DNA from: Salminus brasiliensis | Taxonomy: Eukaryota; Chordata; Actinopteri; Characiformes; Bryconidae | Direction: 5' to 3' | DNA length: 64,000 nt | Assembly (NCBI RefSeq): GCF_030463535.1 | Contig: NC_132897.1 | Location: 2,215,951 to 2,279,950, forward strand | Part shown: positions 11,484 to 21,285 of the stretch, piece by piece | Numbering within the stretch: the first letter of the stretch is position 1 | Layout: the number at the start of each line of letters is the position of its first letter | Notes under the pieces: generated by a model | Told to the model about the DNA's origin: nothing | Seen by the model: the letters and a program-made list of their open reading frames with translations, nothing else | Databases searched by the model: none | Program-made: the position numbers and the translations under genes

Positions 11484-12945
11484 TTGCTGCATGTGCGATA
11501 GGTTGAAAGGTTGCTAGGGGGTTGTTGTAGTGTTGCTACGAGGTTGCTAAGGTATTTCAAGTGAATGATCTGCTGTGGTATTCCAGACGCTTGCTATGAT
11601 GTTGGTATATGGTTGCTGTTTTTCCAGGTGTTTGCTTTTCCAGTGTTTCTAGGTGGTTGTTATGGTGTTGCTAGGTGGTTGCTATAGTATCCTGGGTCAC
11701 TGCTGTGGCGTTACTGTGGTGTTGCTTGATATGTTGTTGCGATGTGATGCAAAGGGTTCACAAGGGGGTTGCTGTAGTGTTGCTTAGTGGCTGCAATGAT
11801 GTTGGTAGGTGGTTGCTATGGTGTTGGTAGGTGGTTGCTATGGTGTTGGTAGGTGTTGGCTATAGTATCACAGGTTATTACAATGGTATTTCTAGACGGA
11901 CTGCCATGGTGTTCCAGGTGGTTGGTATAGTGTAGCTAGGTGGCTGCTATGGTTTTTCCAGGTGGTTGGTATAGTTGCTGAGTGGTAGTTATAATGCTGC
12001 TAAGTGGTTGTTATGGTGTTGCTAGGTGGTTGCTATAGAATCCTGGGTCACTGCTATGGTGTTACTTGGTGGTTGTTGTAGTGTTGCTCGGTGGCCCTAA
12101 TGTTGTTTTGATGTGATGCAAAGGGTTCACAAAGGGGTTGCTATGGTGTTGCTTAGTGGCTGCAAGGTGGCTGCAATTGCTAGGTGGTTGCTATGGTGTT
12201 AGGTGGTGGCCATGGTATTCCAGACACTTGCTATGGTGTTGGTATATGTTTGCTGTGTTTTTCCAGGTGTTTGCTTTTCCAGTGTTGCTAGGTGGTTGCT
12301 ATAGTATCCTGGGTCACTTCTATGGTGTTACTTGGTGGTTGCTGTAGTGTCGCTCGATATGTTGTTGCGATGTGATGCAAAGGGTTCATAAGGGTAGTGT
12401 TTGGTGGTTGCAATGATGTTGCTAGGTGGTTATTATGGTGTTGCTAGGTGGTTGCTATAGTATCCTGGGTCACTGCTGTGGTGTTACTGTAGTGTTGCTT
12501 GATGTGATGTTGCGATGTGATGCAAAGGGTTCACAAGGGGGTTGCTGTAGTGTTGCTTAGTGGCTGCAGTAATGTTGCTAGGTGGTTATTATGGTGTTGC
12601 TAGGTGGTTGCTATAGTATCCTGGGTCACTGCTGTGGTGTTACTGTAGTGTTGCTTGATATGTTGTTGCGATGTGATGCTAAGGGTTCACAAGGGGGTTG
12701 CTGTAGTGTTGCTTAGTGGCTGCAATGATGTTGCTAGGTGGTTGTTATGGTGTTGCAAAGTGGTTGCTATAGTATCCTGGGTCACTTCTATGGTGTTACT
12801 TGGTGGTTGCTGTAGTGTCGCTCAGTATAGTGATACGATGTGATTCAAAGGTTTCACAAGGGGATTGCTATGGTGTTGCTTAGTGGTTGCAAGGTGGCTG
12901 CAGTAATGTTGATAGGTGGTTGCTATGGTGTTGCTAGGAAGGTTG
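11484..12945 (+). repeat. GT-rich minisatellite, block 1
   Basis: Dozens of imperfect units built from GTTGCTAGGTGGTTGCTAT and variants, with higher-order repeats that include TATCCTGGGTCACTGCTATG and GATGTGATGCAAAGGGTTCA. The array continues at 13754-14345 after an inserted transposon fragment. Frames through it encode only repetitive Cys/Trp/Leu-rich peptides, which are not credible proteins. Confidence 0.92.
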
Positions 12946-12984
12946 ATGAAATTGTAACTGGTTAGGTGTTACTGGTGTATTTGT

Positions 12985-13410
12985 ATTACATAAGAATTGC
13001 GATTGCACCCTGAGAGAGCCTCACAGCTGGTAGCAGATAAACCCCAGAGGAGCAGGCGTCGTAAAAATATACGAGACCGGACCAGAGCTTCTGAGGTCCA
13101 CCGTTTCAGAACCACACCATCAGCTCCAAATGTGACTCCTCCTCCCCTTGCTGCAGGAACAGCCTCTGCTCTTCTGAGAAGGCTTTCTGCTCCATTCTGA
13201 AATCTGACCGCAGAAATTCGTTTCCAAAAGGCCTGGCCTGCAGTCGCCTCCCACGTCATCCCAGAGCTGCCTAGCAGGGTGGAGGTCAGGCTTCTCTGCA
13301 GGATCAGTCGAGTTCTTCCACTCCAAGCACAGCAAAACACATCTTTATGGACCACGCCGCCTTGGGCATGCCGTCACTGTTGTGCTGAAACAGGAAAGGG
13401 GCCTCCAAAA
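12985..13410 (-). pseudogene. Tc1/mariner-like transposase remnant inside the minisatellite
   Basis: On the minus strand a frame includes AEKPDLHPARQLWDDV, resembling the PDLNPIEHLWDEL block at the third catalytic position of Tc1/mariner transposases. Flanking sequence (CTGAAACAGGAAAGGGGCCT, CATCTTTATGGACCACG on the plus strand) matches a widespread fish DNA transposon read antisense. The Glu expected after P-I is not preserved and no full open frame exists, so it is decayed. Confidence 0.65.
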
Positions 13411-13753
13411 AAAAAAAAATTGGCCATTATGATAGATCTAGAACAGTGATGTCAATCTGGGTTCCTCCAAGACCACACACAGCCCTGAAGAACTTGGAGC
13501 TCCTCCTTACTAAAGACTCCTGATTCAGTTCAGTGCTACAAATGGTTCTTTGAGTGATTCCTTAGAAGAACCGTGTTTGTACGTGAGGAACCTTCACTTC
13601 ATGAATGTGGTTCTCCACATTCGCACCTCCACTCTGCATTTCAGTCCACTCTTGAAAATCAAGGTTCTTTGAGCAGTGCCACAGAAGAACCACTTATGGT
13701 TCCTGAAAAGGCTGTGTTTGGCCTACAGAAGGTCAGAGGTATTTCAGGTGAAT
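13411..13753. other. Non-repetitive spacer within the minisatellite
   Basis: Several GGTTCTTTGAG / AGAAGAACC-type short repeats occur here, like those in the array at 49-50 kb. No gene is recognised. Confidence 0.45.
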
Positions 13754-14345
13754 GATCTGCTGTTGCTAGGTGGTTGCTATGATGTTGCTAGGTGTTGGCT
13801 GTAGTATCACAGGTTATTGCAATGGTATTTTTAGATGGACTGCCAAGGTGTTCCAGGTGGTTGCCGTGGTATTCCAGATGTTTGCTATTATCCCAGGTTG
13901 GTACATGGCTGCTGTAGTTTTTCCAGGTGGTTCCTGTAGTCTTGCTAGGTGCTTACTATGGTATTGCTAGATGGTTGCTATAGTATCCAGGTTGCTATTA
14001 TGATTTTGCTAGGTGGTTGTTATAGTATCCCAGGTTACTGCTATGGCGTTGCTGTAGTGTTGCAAGGTGGCCCCTATGTTGTTGTGATGTGATTCAACAA
14101 GGAGGTTGCTATGGTGTTGCTTAGTGGCTGCAGTGATGTTGCTACGGTGTTGCTAGGTGGTGGCTATGGTATTCCAGATGTTTTCAAGGTGTTTGCTTTT
14201 CCAGTGTTGCTAGATGGTTGTTATGGTGGTTGCTAGGTGGTTGCTATAGTATCCTGGGTCACTTCTATGGTATTACTTGGTGGTTGCTGTCGCTTGATAT
14301 GTTGTTGTGATGTAATGCAAAGGGTTCACAAGGGGGTTGCTATGG
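13754..14345 (+). repeat. GT-rich minisatellite, block 2
   Basis: Same unit family as 11484-12945 (TTGCTAGGTGGTTGCTATG variants, TATCCTGGGTCACTTCTATG). It resumes right after a non-repeat block, so the array was probably interrupted by insertion or has grown on both sides. Confidence 0.9.
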
Positions 14346-14599
14346 TATTCTATAGAATAAGCTTCTATAGAAGTCTTTTAAACCCTCGTATCTCCACTCA
14401 CTTCTACCTGAGGAATGTATGGGAATATGGTTTCGCTCTTTAGTCTTGCGCTCAATCATGAATTAATGAATTTATCAATTAATTAATTCAATTAATTTAT
14501 TGCATGATTGAGTGTGTGACTACTTCGGCTTGCAGTTAGCACCATGCTAATTGATAGCCATAGCCGTGGTCCTGCATAAAAAACCATAATCATGGACAT

Positions 14600-14915
14600 G
14601 GCTGTTAACGACGTAGCATTAATGGTAGCTATGTTGGACGAGCCAGGTAGCTGCCATGCTAATGCTAATTGTCGTGCTAATGTCTTGGTAGTCATATTGG
14701 ATAAGCTCGGTAGCTGGATTGCTAACAACGTGGTAGCCATGTTGGGCGAGCCCAGTAGCTGTCGTGCTAACAGTGTGGTAGCCATGTTGGGCGAGCCTGG
14801 TAGCCGACATGCTAACACTGTGGTAAAGATGATTGATTAGCCTGGTAGCCGACGTGCTAAAGACATGGTAGCCATGTTGGATGAGCTCGGTAGCTGCAGT
14901 GCTAACAGTGTTGTC
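14600..14915 (+). repeat. 45-bp minisatellite
   Basis: About seven units of a 45-bp repeat containing GTAGCCATGTTGGGCGAGCC and a GTCGTGCTAACAGTG-like half. Because 45 is a multiple of three, both strands stay open over most of the array, but the translations are purely periodic and I do not regard them as genes. Confidence 0.88.
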
Positions 14916-14974
14916 TGACTGACCCACCTGACCATTCAGCTCCCAGCTCCTCTACAGCTCTGCAGTCTGATCAC

Positions 14975-14978
<4 letters not shown>

Positions 14979-15013
<35 letters not shown>

Positions 15014-15033
15014 ATTAGCATTAGCATTAGCTG
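14979..15033 (+). repeat. (TG)n followed by (TTAGCA)n
   Basis: A (TG)n run of about 34 bp is followed by three GCATTA units. Simple repeat. Confidence 0.9.
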
Positions 15034-15239
15034 GTAGAACATTAGAGCACTTCCACCATAGTCCACCCCGATCCCGAGTCACTGACCCCCAATACCTCAC
15101 AGACTCCTCCTGCAGGGATGGAAGGGACTGTATATGTGTGGCTTGTGTTTGAAGGTGTGGCTAAGCGTGAGGGTGGAGGAGGGTGGAGGGGGGTGGAGGG
15201 GGTCCATGCAAGTCTTCCTGCAGTCTCACACGTAGCCCA

Positions 15240-15660
15240 CTGTACTCTCTGGAAATGAGCGCAGCCGTCCATTGCCACAGCGCCAGCCCTCGTGACGTCA
15301 CCACCCACGAGCGGGCCCTCTATCGCCGGCCTCATCACTCCGCCCGTGCCCTTTATCTCTGTTCATTACTCCGTCCCAGCGCCGCCTGAATGGGGTCGGG
15401 CAACCGTGACCCTCCACCAGACCTCCCTCCTGTCCCATTAAAGGCAATTACAGCACATCCGCCCATGTAAATAACCACGTTGCTGCAGATCTGTCTTCTC
15501 TCTTGCTTGTGCTCTCTCTCGCGCTCTCGCTCTCGCGCTCTCTCTCTTTCGCTCAATCGGGGACTGCGACTGGAGTTTCGCGCTCTTCCTCCAGCGCCGC
15601 TTTCACATGCTAGCCTGAGGGCAACATTCGGTTCTCCTGGCCCCGGCACTTGCGCAAGGC
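15240..15660. promoter_or_regulatory. CpG-rich patch with a perfect CRE palindrome
   Basis: TGACGTCA (the CREB/ATF palindrome) lies at 15293-15300 in a GC- and CpG-rich stretch, followed by a (CTCTCGCG)-type pyrimidine tract at 15500-15560. It could be a promoter or enhancer, but no linked exon is recognised. It lies about 8 kb downstream of the 3' end of bmp10. Confidence 0.3.
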
Positions 15661-15747
15661 TCGGGCTTGGATAATTGCTCTCAATCATGTGTGTACAGTA
15701 GACATACCTCAGTACACACGTACGCCAGGGGGGTTTCTTTACTTCGT

Positions 15748-16465
15748 ACACAGTCTGTCCAAAAGTATGCGGACACCCCTTGTAATGTGTGTGAATTCAG
15801 GCTCTTTAAGGTGCACCTATTGTATAATGTCCTTAAAAAAGCAATGACCAGTAGGAAGGGGGAGGGTTGGGGGAGGGGCAGCCGATCATGAGCCTACCCA
15901 TATAGAATTATATATTTTATAATTATATATTATACATTTATATGCACCCCTTCTAATGAATGCATTCAACTACTTAAGGTTGGTTGCACCCGTTGCTGAC
16001 ACAGATGTGCAAATGCACACACCAACACACAGCTTGTCTAGTCCCTGTAGAGAAGTACGGCCAATACAATAGGACTCAACCAACATGACCCCATTGGGAC
16101 CATGCTGCTAATAATGCCTGGCGTGGGCTATGGAGGGGGATAAAGCCCCCCAGCATTGAGGAGCTGTGTTTCAGTTTCAGTGTTTTTATTAATACATGTT
16201 TTATGGTCATGTTCCTCAACTCCTTTATTTACCTTCTGAGAACGTCCACACTGGGAATAATGTCCGTTAATAGCACCTTGAGGACACCAGATGTGGTTAT
16301 ATCAAAGACTCTGGAAAGACAAGCTGGATTAGGATTAAAATAGCCAATGCCCGATCCGTTAAAAAAACATGCCTGGATCAGATTGGGACGTCCCAAATCC
16401 TGACCTCACTAACGCTCTAGTCGCTGACGTCGCTGAGCAGTTCTCCAAAGTCTTTCCTGAACAGG
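15748..16465 (-). mobile_element. Fragmented MITE family A
   Basis: Pieces of family A in minus orientation: CCCCTTCTAATGAATGCATT (near 15945), GGCTATGGAGGGGGATAAAG (near 16125) and CCTGACCTCACTAACGCTCT (near 16400), separated by unrelated sequence. A further terminal-like stretch, GTCCAAAAGTATGCGGACAC, lies at about 15757. Confidence 0.65.
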
Positions 16466-16829
16466 ATGGAGAGTAACTCCAACAAAAGTAGGATGAACCC
16501 CCTCAATTTTGGACGAACCCATGACTAATCATCCATAAGAAGTACCTGACCTCACGCTGGTTGCTGGCAAGAGCTGGAGGCAAGCATGGTTGTGGTTTAG
16601 TACTGGGAGATCAGCGACAGTGTGTAAGGCCTAGCGTGAGCAATATTAGGAATTCAGGTCTGGCCTCTGCAGATCACATTGGCAGTTCCTCTGGGAGAGG
16701 AAGAGGATCAGAGTGTCCTGTGGGTGGAAGTGGTGTCAGGGTGATGGGCCGATATGGAGTCGTGTGATGTCCTGCGCTGAGGCGGTGAGCTTCATTACAC
16801 TCCCACGTCATATCAGAGCATGACAACAC

Positions 16830-16866
<37 letters not shown>

Positions 16867-17025
16867 CCTTGCTCTCGCTCCGTCTATTCCCCAGCCCCCT
16901 CTAAACCAGACAACACCACTAGTCATTGTGAAACTTCCAAGTAATGATCAAATATGAACTGAATCACCAAACAAAAGCAACTTAACCACATCTTAGGAGA
17001 GAGAGAGAGAGAGAGAGAGACGCTA
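16466..17025. other. Intergenic stretch with (TC)n and (GA)n tracts
   Basis: (TC)n at about 16832-16863 and (GA)n at about 16998-17020. No gene recognised. Confidence 0.5.
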
Positions 17026-17200
17026 CATGGACAAAAGTATTTGGACATCTGCTGAAATCTTGAGTGTTAAAGAGTATCCCGTCACTGTCTGTAGGATTTG
17101 ATAGCATTCAGCGACAAGGATGGTCAGGATGTTGCCAGGATGATCACCACCCCACCTCGAACTCTCAAACACCTCCCAGAATTCTGGATGGAGCACCACC
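17026..17200 (+). mobile_element. MITE family A, partial
   Basis: Left end ACATGGACAAAAGTATTTGG, then GGATTTGATAGCATTCAGCG and GATCACCACCCCACCTCG. It breaks off in the middle of the element. Confidence 0.75.
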
Positions 17201-18384
17201 GCCATTCATATCTCATTTTTATATTCACTACCATCATTCATCATCTCATATTGTGATTAGATTGCAGCTACTTTTTAATTTATTTTACTTTTATTTATTT
17301 CTACCACTCTTATATTCTATATATTTTTTATTAATATTACCTTATTTATTCATAATTGCTATTTGGGTGCACTCCAGGTCCCCCAGGGTAGTCATGCTGG
17401 TTAAATGTGCCGCTGTGTGTGTGTGTGTGTCCAGACGGAGCACTATGACACAGGACACTGTGTGTTTGTTATCCTAAGCACATACTAATAACTTCCCATT
17501 TCAACATAGCAGCGGGCTGTTCGGCATTACATGACAGTGTCCAGATGGGAATTTTTTTTTGGGCAGGCTTGTAAATAGCTCGTTAATGGTTGAAAGCTCA
17601 AAGGCTTAGCATAGTTTAGAGGCGGGGGGTGGGGGGTGCATGTAATTGGTTGAGGTGCTTGAACCCGCAGTGCTGTATTTAGACTGTCACAACATTTTCA
17701 CTGAACATCGCGCTCAAAACATGGGTCGGTTCTGCTGATCTTTGCCTTTGCAACCATAACCGTTGACCCTGGGGGAACTGGGGGGACTAAGTGGCACTGC
17801 CTGAATGTTAGTGAGACCATCAGAGGAATGGCCGAAGCTCTTCTGGTGCCATCAAATCGGTCTGGACGGGGATTGAGTCGATGTTGTAGATGCTGGTTCT
17901 AGTAAATACTGAAAGCAGTGGTTGGTTTTGTGCAGCGTAGTTCGTCCAGCCGTCGCTTGAGGGGTTTGGATCCATGGTTCTGCCCGTTAACCATGGCCTG
18001 GAAGACAATGTAAGGCCTTGGAGTAACTTGGCCTTGTTTCTGAGATCCCTGACCAGGGCATGCCATGTAAGCGTAGACTTTTTGGAGCCTGCTTTTCTCC
18101 AAACTGTAAAATTGCCTGGTATTTGCGGTGGCGGCCGCAGCCTCTGCATTGTGTTCAGCATGATTTATGACCCACCTAATGACCCCTGAACTGCCCAAGG
18201 TTATTGTAAGTGCTAAATGGCCTGACCTGCTTCTTTCCAAGTGTTTCTCTTTAGGTGCTGACAGGCAGCTGAGGGTGAAGGAGTACCGTGTTGACCATGG
18301 TGAGAAGAGCTAGAGCAGTAAGTTTAATACAGTTCATTTCACTTAGACTGCTTAGATCATTTGGATCGATCCATCTGCGAGGTT
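17201..18384. other. Intergenic stretch, no gene recognised
   Basis: Overlapping open frames on both strands at about 17820-18240 show no known domain. A GGCGGGGGGTGGGGGG run near 17622 is low complexity. Confidence 0.45.
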
Positions 18385-18620
18385 CTCTGGTCTGTTTAAC
18401 CTTCATAAATAGGGCTTTTCACAACGGGTGTTGTCATGAACCAGCTTTACAGCAAACTGGGTACAAGCCTATTTTGAGAAGGCCGGTGCTGAGACTGGCG
18501 AGCGAGGAAACTCCCTCCGAGCAAGAAGAAGAACCCTTGAGAGGAACCAAGACTCAAAAGGGGAACCTTTGCTCCTTCTTGCATACCAAGAAGTACAAGA
18601 GATGTGGAATAATGGTTAAA
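18385..18620 (-). repeat. Dispersed SINE-like repeat, minus orientation
   Basis: The features AGGGCTTTTCACAACGGGTG, ACCAGCTTTACAGCAAACTG and CCTTGAGAGGAACCAAGACT are those of a common fish repeat read in reverse. Its other end, read forward, is GGTTTCTTCCTCCAGC...TTATAAACAGCGCTGTACAA, seen at 58225-58445. Confidence 0.6.
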
Positions 18621-18673
18621 TAAGGTAAGATAATGCAGAACTATGAGTAATGCGAAAGCTAGAGCAGAGCCTA

Positions 18674-19068
18674 CACTATATGGACAAAAGTATTGGGACA
18701 CCTACGCATTACACTTTTAATGACGTCCGTATCTAAATCCATTAAAGGCATTAATATGGAGCTCGTCCCCCATTACAGCTCTAACAGCAGCTCTGCAGTT
18801 ATTGGGGGCTTTTCTGCACTACGCTCTGAGCTCAGTGCTCGGCCCTGACCCCGCTCTGTAACTGTGGTTCCTCCTAAACGCTCCCACTGTTCAATAATAA
18901 TACCACTCCCAGCTGATGGAGGAAGATCTAGGAGGGATCTGTTGAAGAAAGGCAGACTGTAGGGCTAGGGACTTTAATTTTTATACCTGTGGCTGAATAG
19001 GACTGAATCAAACACCTTAATTCAGTGATTAAGAAGTGTCCCAATACTTTTGTCCATATATTGCATAG
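18674..19068 (-). mobile_element. Tc1-like internal-deletion element, family B
   Basis: Complete ends: ATATGGACAAAAGTATTGGG on the left and GTCCCAATACTTTTGTCCAT on the right. The interior (CTCGGCCCTGACCCCGCTCT, AATAATACCACTCCCAGCTG) is the reverse complement of parts of the element at 40428-41010. There is no transposase frame, so it is non-autonomous. Confidence 0.85.
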
Positions 19069-19179
19069 GTAATGGAGAAGGTTCCCAAAGTTGGAAAGCT
19101 TTATGAGAGAAGGCCAGCGTACGAGAAGGGTTGTAGAGGTCAATGAGATCACTAAGCCAACCATTGAGAGCTGTATCCC

Positions 19180-19585
19180 AGCTAGACACCAACGTCTGCA
19201 GACGTTGTTGTCTGGTTGAACGTAGGATGTGACGTCAGCTGACCAAAATTTAACGTCGGGACGATGTCAAAAACCAATCAACAGCATTGAGAAGGTAGAG
19301 TAGTGATAACAGCCGATTTGTCGGTCTTCAGAAAGTCGCATGCCAATGTCACGTTGATGTTAATAACAGCGTTCAATTGTAAGGTATGATGACCAGAATG
19401 ACCCAACGTCTGCTAAACCTTCGTCTGCTCACGTTGTTAGATGTTATGTTGTCATGGTGTTAAGTACCCAACATTTTTTGGCGTTGGTGGAGCTTGTTGT
19501 GAACCCAGTGTTGGATTCATGTTCTAATATGTCTGTCCGACGTCTTGAAAATGCAAATTAAGGTCCGGGGCCTTCTGGGTTACAC
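19180..19585. repeat. Unclassified dispersed repeat rich in ACGT motifs
   Basis: The left edge carries an 18-bp perfect palindrome, CAACGTCTGCAGACGTTG, at 19190-19207. AACGTC/GACGTT motifs recur through the block, which ends GGGGCCTTCTGGGTTACAC next to a family A MITE. Similar AACGT-rich repeats are common in fish genomes, but I cannot name the family. Confidence 0.45.
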
Positions 19586-19972
19586 TATATTGACAAAAGT
19601 ATTTGGACGCCAGCTCATTCGTTGTTTCTTCTCAAATCAAGGAGTTAAAAAGAGTTGCTCCTGCTTTTGTTGGAGTAACTGTCTTTACTGTCCAGGGAGG
19701 AAGGCTTTCTACTAGATTTTGGAGGAGGAGGATTTGATTGCTTTCAGCGATAATAGTGAGGTCAGGATGTTGAATGATCACCTCACCAGCTCATCCGACA
19801 TCGTACACAGTTCTACGGCTCCACTGATCAATACTGGGGGAGCTTTACACCCTATAGTCCTGTTGTACTGGCTGTACTTCTCTACAGGGATAGAAAGGGC
19901 TACAGGGCTTTGAGTGTGCATAGTACATTCATTAGAAGGGGTGTCCACAAACATTTGGGTGTTTAGGGTATG
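19586..19972 (+). mobile_element. MITE family A, complete but diverged
   Basis: Left end ACACTATATTGACAAAAGTA, right end GTGTCCACAAACATTTGGGT. The interior is typical. Its right half and downstream flank are duplicated at 20945-21285. Confidence 0.8.
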
Positions 19973-20065
19973 TGTGTATGTATTTTAGAGTCGATGTGGA
20001 ACCGGTGAAGGGGTGGGAGGATAAGAACAATGCAGCGGGATGTTCTAGCAGAAGTACGTTCTAAG

Positions 20066-20320
20066 GTAGAGCTGGGCAGTATGAGCATATTTAATCGTAT
20101 CGTGATTATTTTTGTAAACGTGATAAACAATATGCTTTTTTAATTAGATAAAGAGCAGCAGATGTTGGCTATTAATTACTGTAATCAGTTTGGAAGAGTT
20201 TCTGAGTAGTAGTTGCTAAGTGTCTGCGATCATGATGTGTTAAACAGTGCATATTGTAAAAATGCCGTTTATATATTGCGATATAATATTTTCACCATAT
20301 CGACCAGCCCTATTATAATG
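20066..20320. mobile_element. Palindromic ATCG-rich MITE remnant
   Basis: It runs from GAGCTGGGCAGTATGAGCAT to TTTTCACCATATCGACCAGC, imperfect inverted ends of the same family as at 26790-27190 and 45303-45590. Confidence 0.65.
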
Positions 20321-20774
20321 TCGAACCTTGTTGATCAATGAGCGTCCAACTTGTAGGCCACCTTTTAAGCTTATACGTGCATGGACCAGCATCTTCTAGA
20401 GAATCGTAGTACATAATTTACTGCTGTATGTTGTTGTTTTTGAATTTCATGATAAATGGACCAATAGAAATGCTCCAAAATGACTTGGATTAAGCTCTTT
20501 TTACATTGACCTCCATTGAAGGGTAAGGTTTTCGGCTTGGAGACGATGTGGGAGTCACAGATGACCCACTTTTTAGAGCTGCACTTGGTGGTATGACTGG
20601 GAAATTGTTTACGTTTACAGCAACATTAGCCTGTTTACTTTTCTCTACACTTCTTTACACATCTGTTTACCGAGAATGGCAATATTTATATGGCTAAATG
20701 ATTCTGATTCCTTTCTGGTGAGATCTAAACTCAGGCCACAAGTATAGTCCTTTAAAAGGTTTCGGGGGGCGGGT

Positions 20775-21285
20775 TATGCTAATTAGAGCCGGGCAATATG
20801 ACGATACATTTGGTTATTGTGTTGGGCAATATGCTTTTCTAAGTAAATGCCAGTCAGTATATGCAGGCTTCGGTACAAACAGTGTAATTAGACAGATGTT
20901 GAGTAGAAATGACTGTGTTCAGTACTGAATAGTAGTTTTTAAGCATTGCTGTGAGGATTTGATTGCGCTCAGCGATAATAGTGAGGTCAGGATGTTGAAT
21001 GATCACTTCTCCAGCTCATCCGACATCGTACACAGTTCTACGGCTCCACAGATCAATGCTGGGAGAGCTTTATACCCTATAGTCCTGTTGTACTGGCTGT
21101 ACTTCTCTACAGGGCTAGACAAGCTTTGAGTGTACATAATACATTCATTAGAAGGGGTGTCCACAAACATTTGGTCGTTTAAGGTATATGTGTGTATGTA
21201 TTTTAGAGTCAGTGTGGAACCGGTGAAGGGGTGGGAGGATAAGAGCAATGCAGTGGGATGTTCTAGCAGACGTACGTTCTAAGGA
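20775..21285 (+). repeat. Duplicated block with MITE fragments
   Basis: An ATCG-rich MITE end (GAGCCGGGCAATATGACGAT) is followed from about 20945 by a near copy of 19730-20065: family A right half plus flanking GTGGAACCGGTGAAGGGGTG and GATGTTCTAGCAGACGTACG. The identity extends past the MITE end, so it is a segmental duplication, not two insertions. Confidence 0.8.

Noticed and set aside
15353-15751. 132-codon minus-strand frame
   Set aside because: Contains an Arg-Glu run from a (CT)n tract and no domain; low-complexity artefact of the CpG-rich patch.
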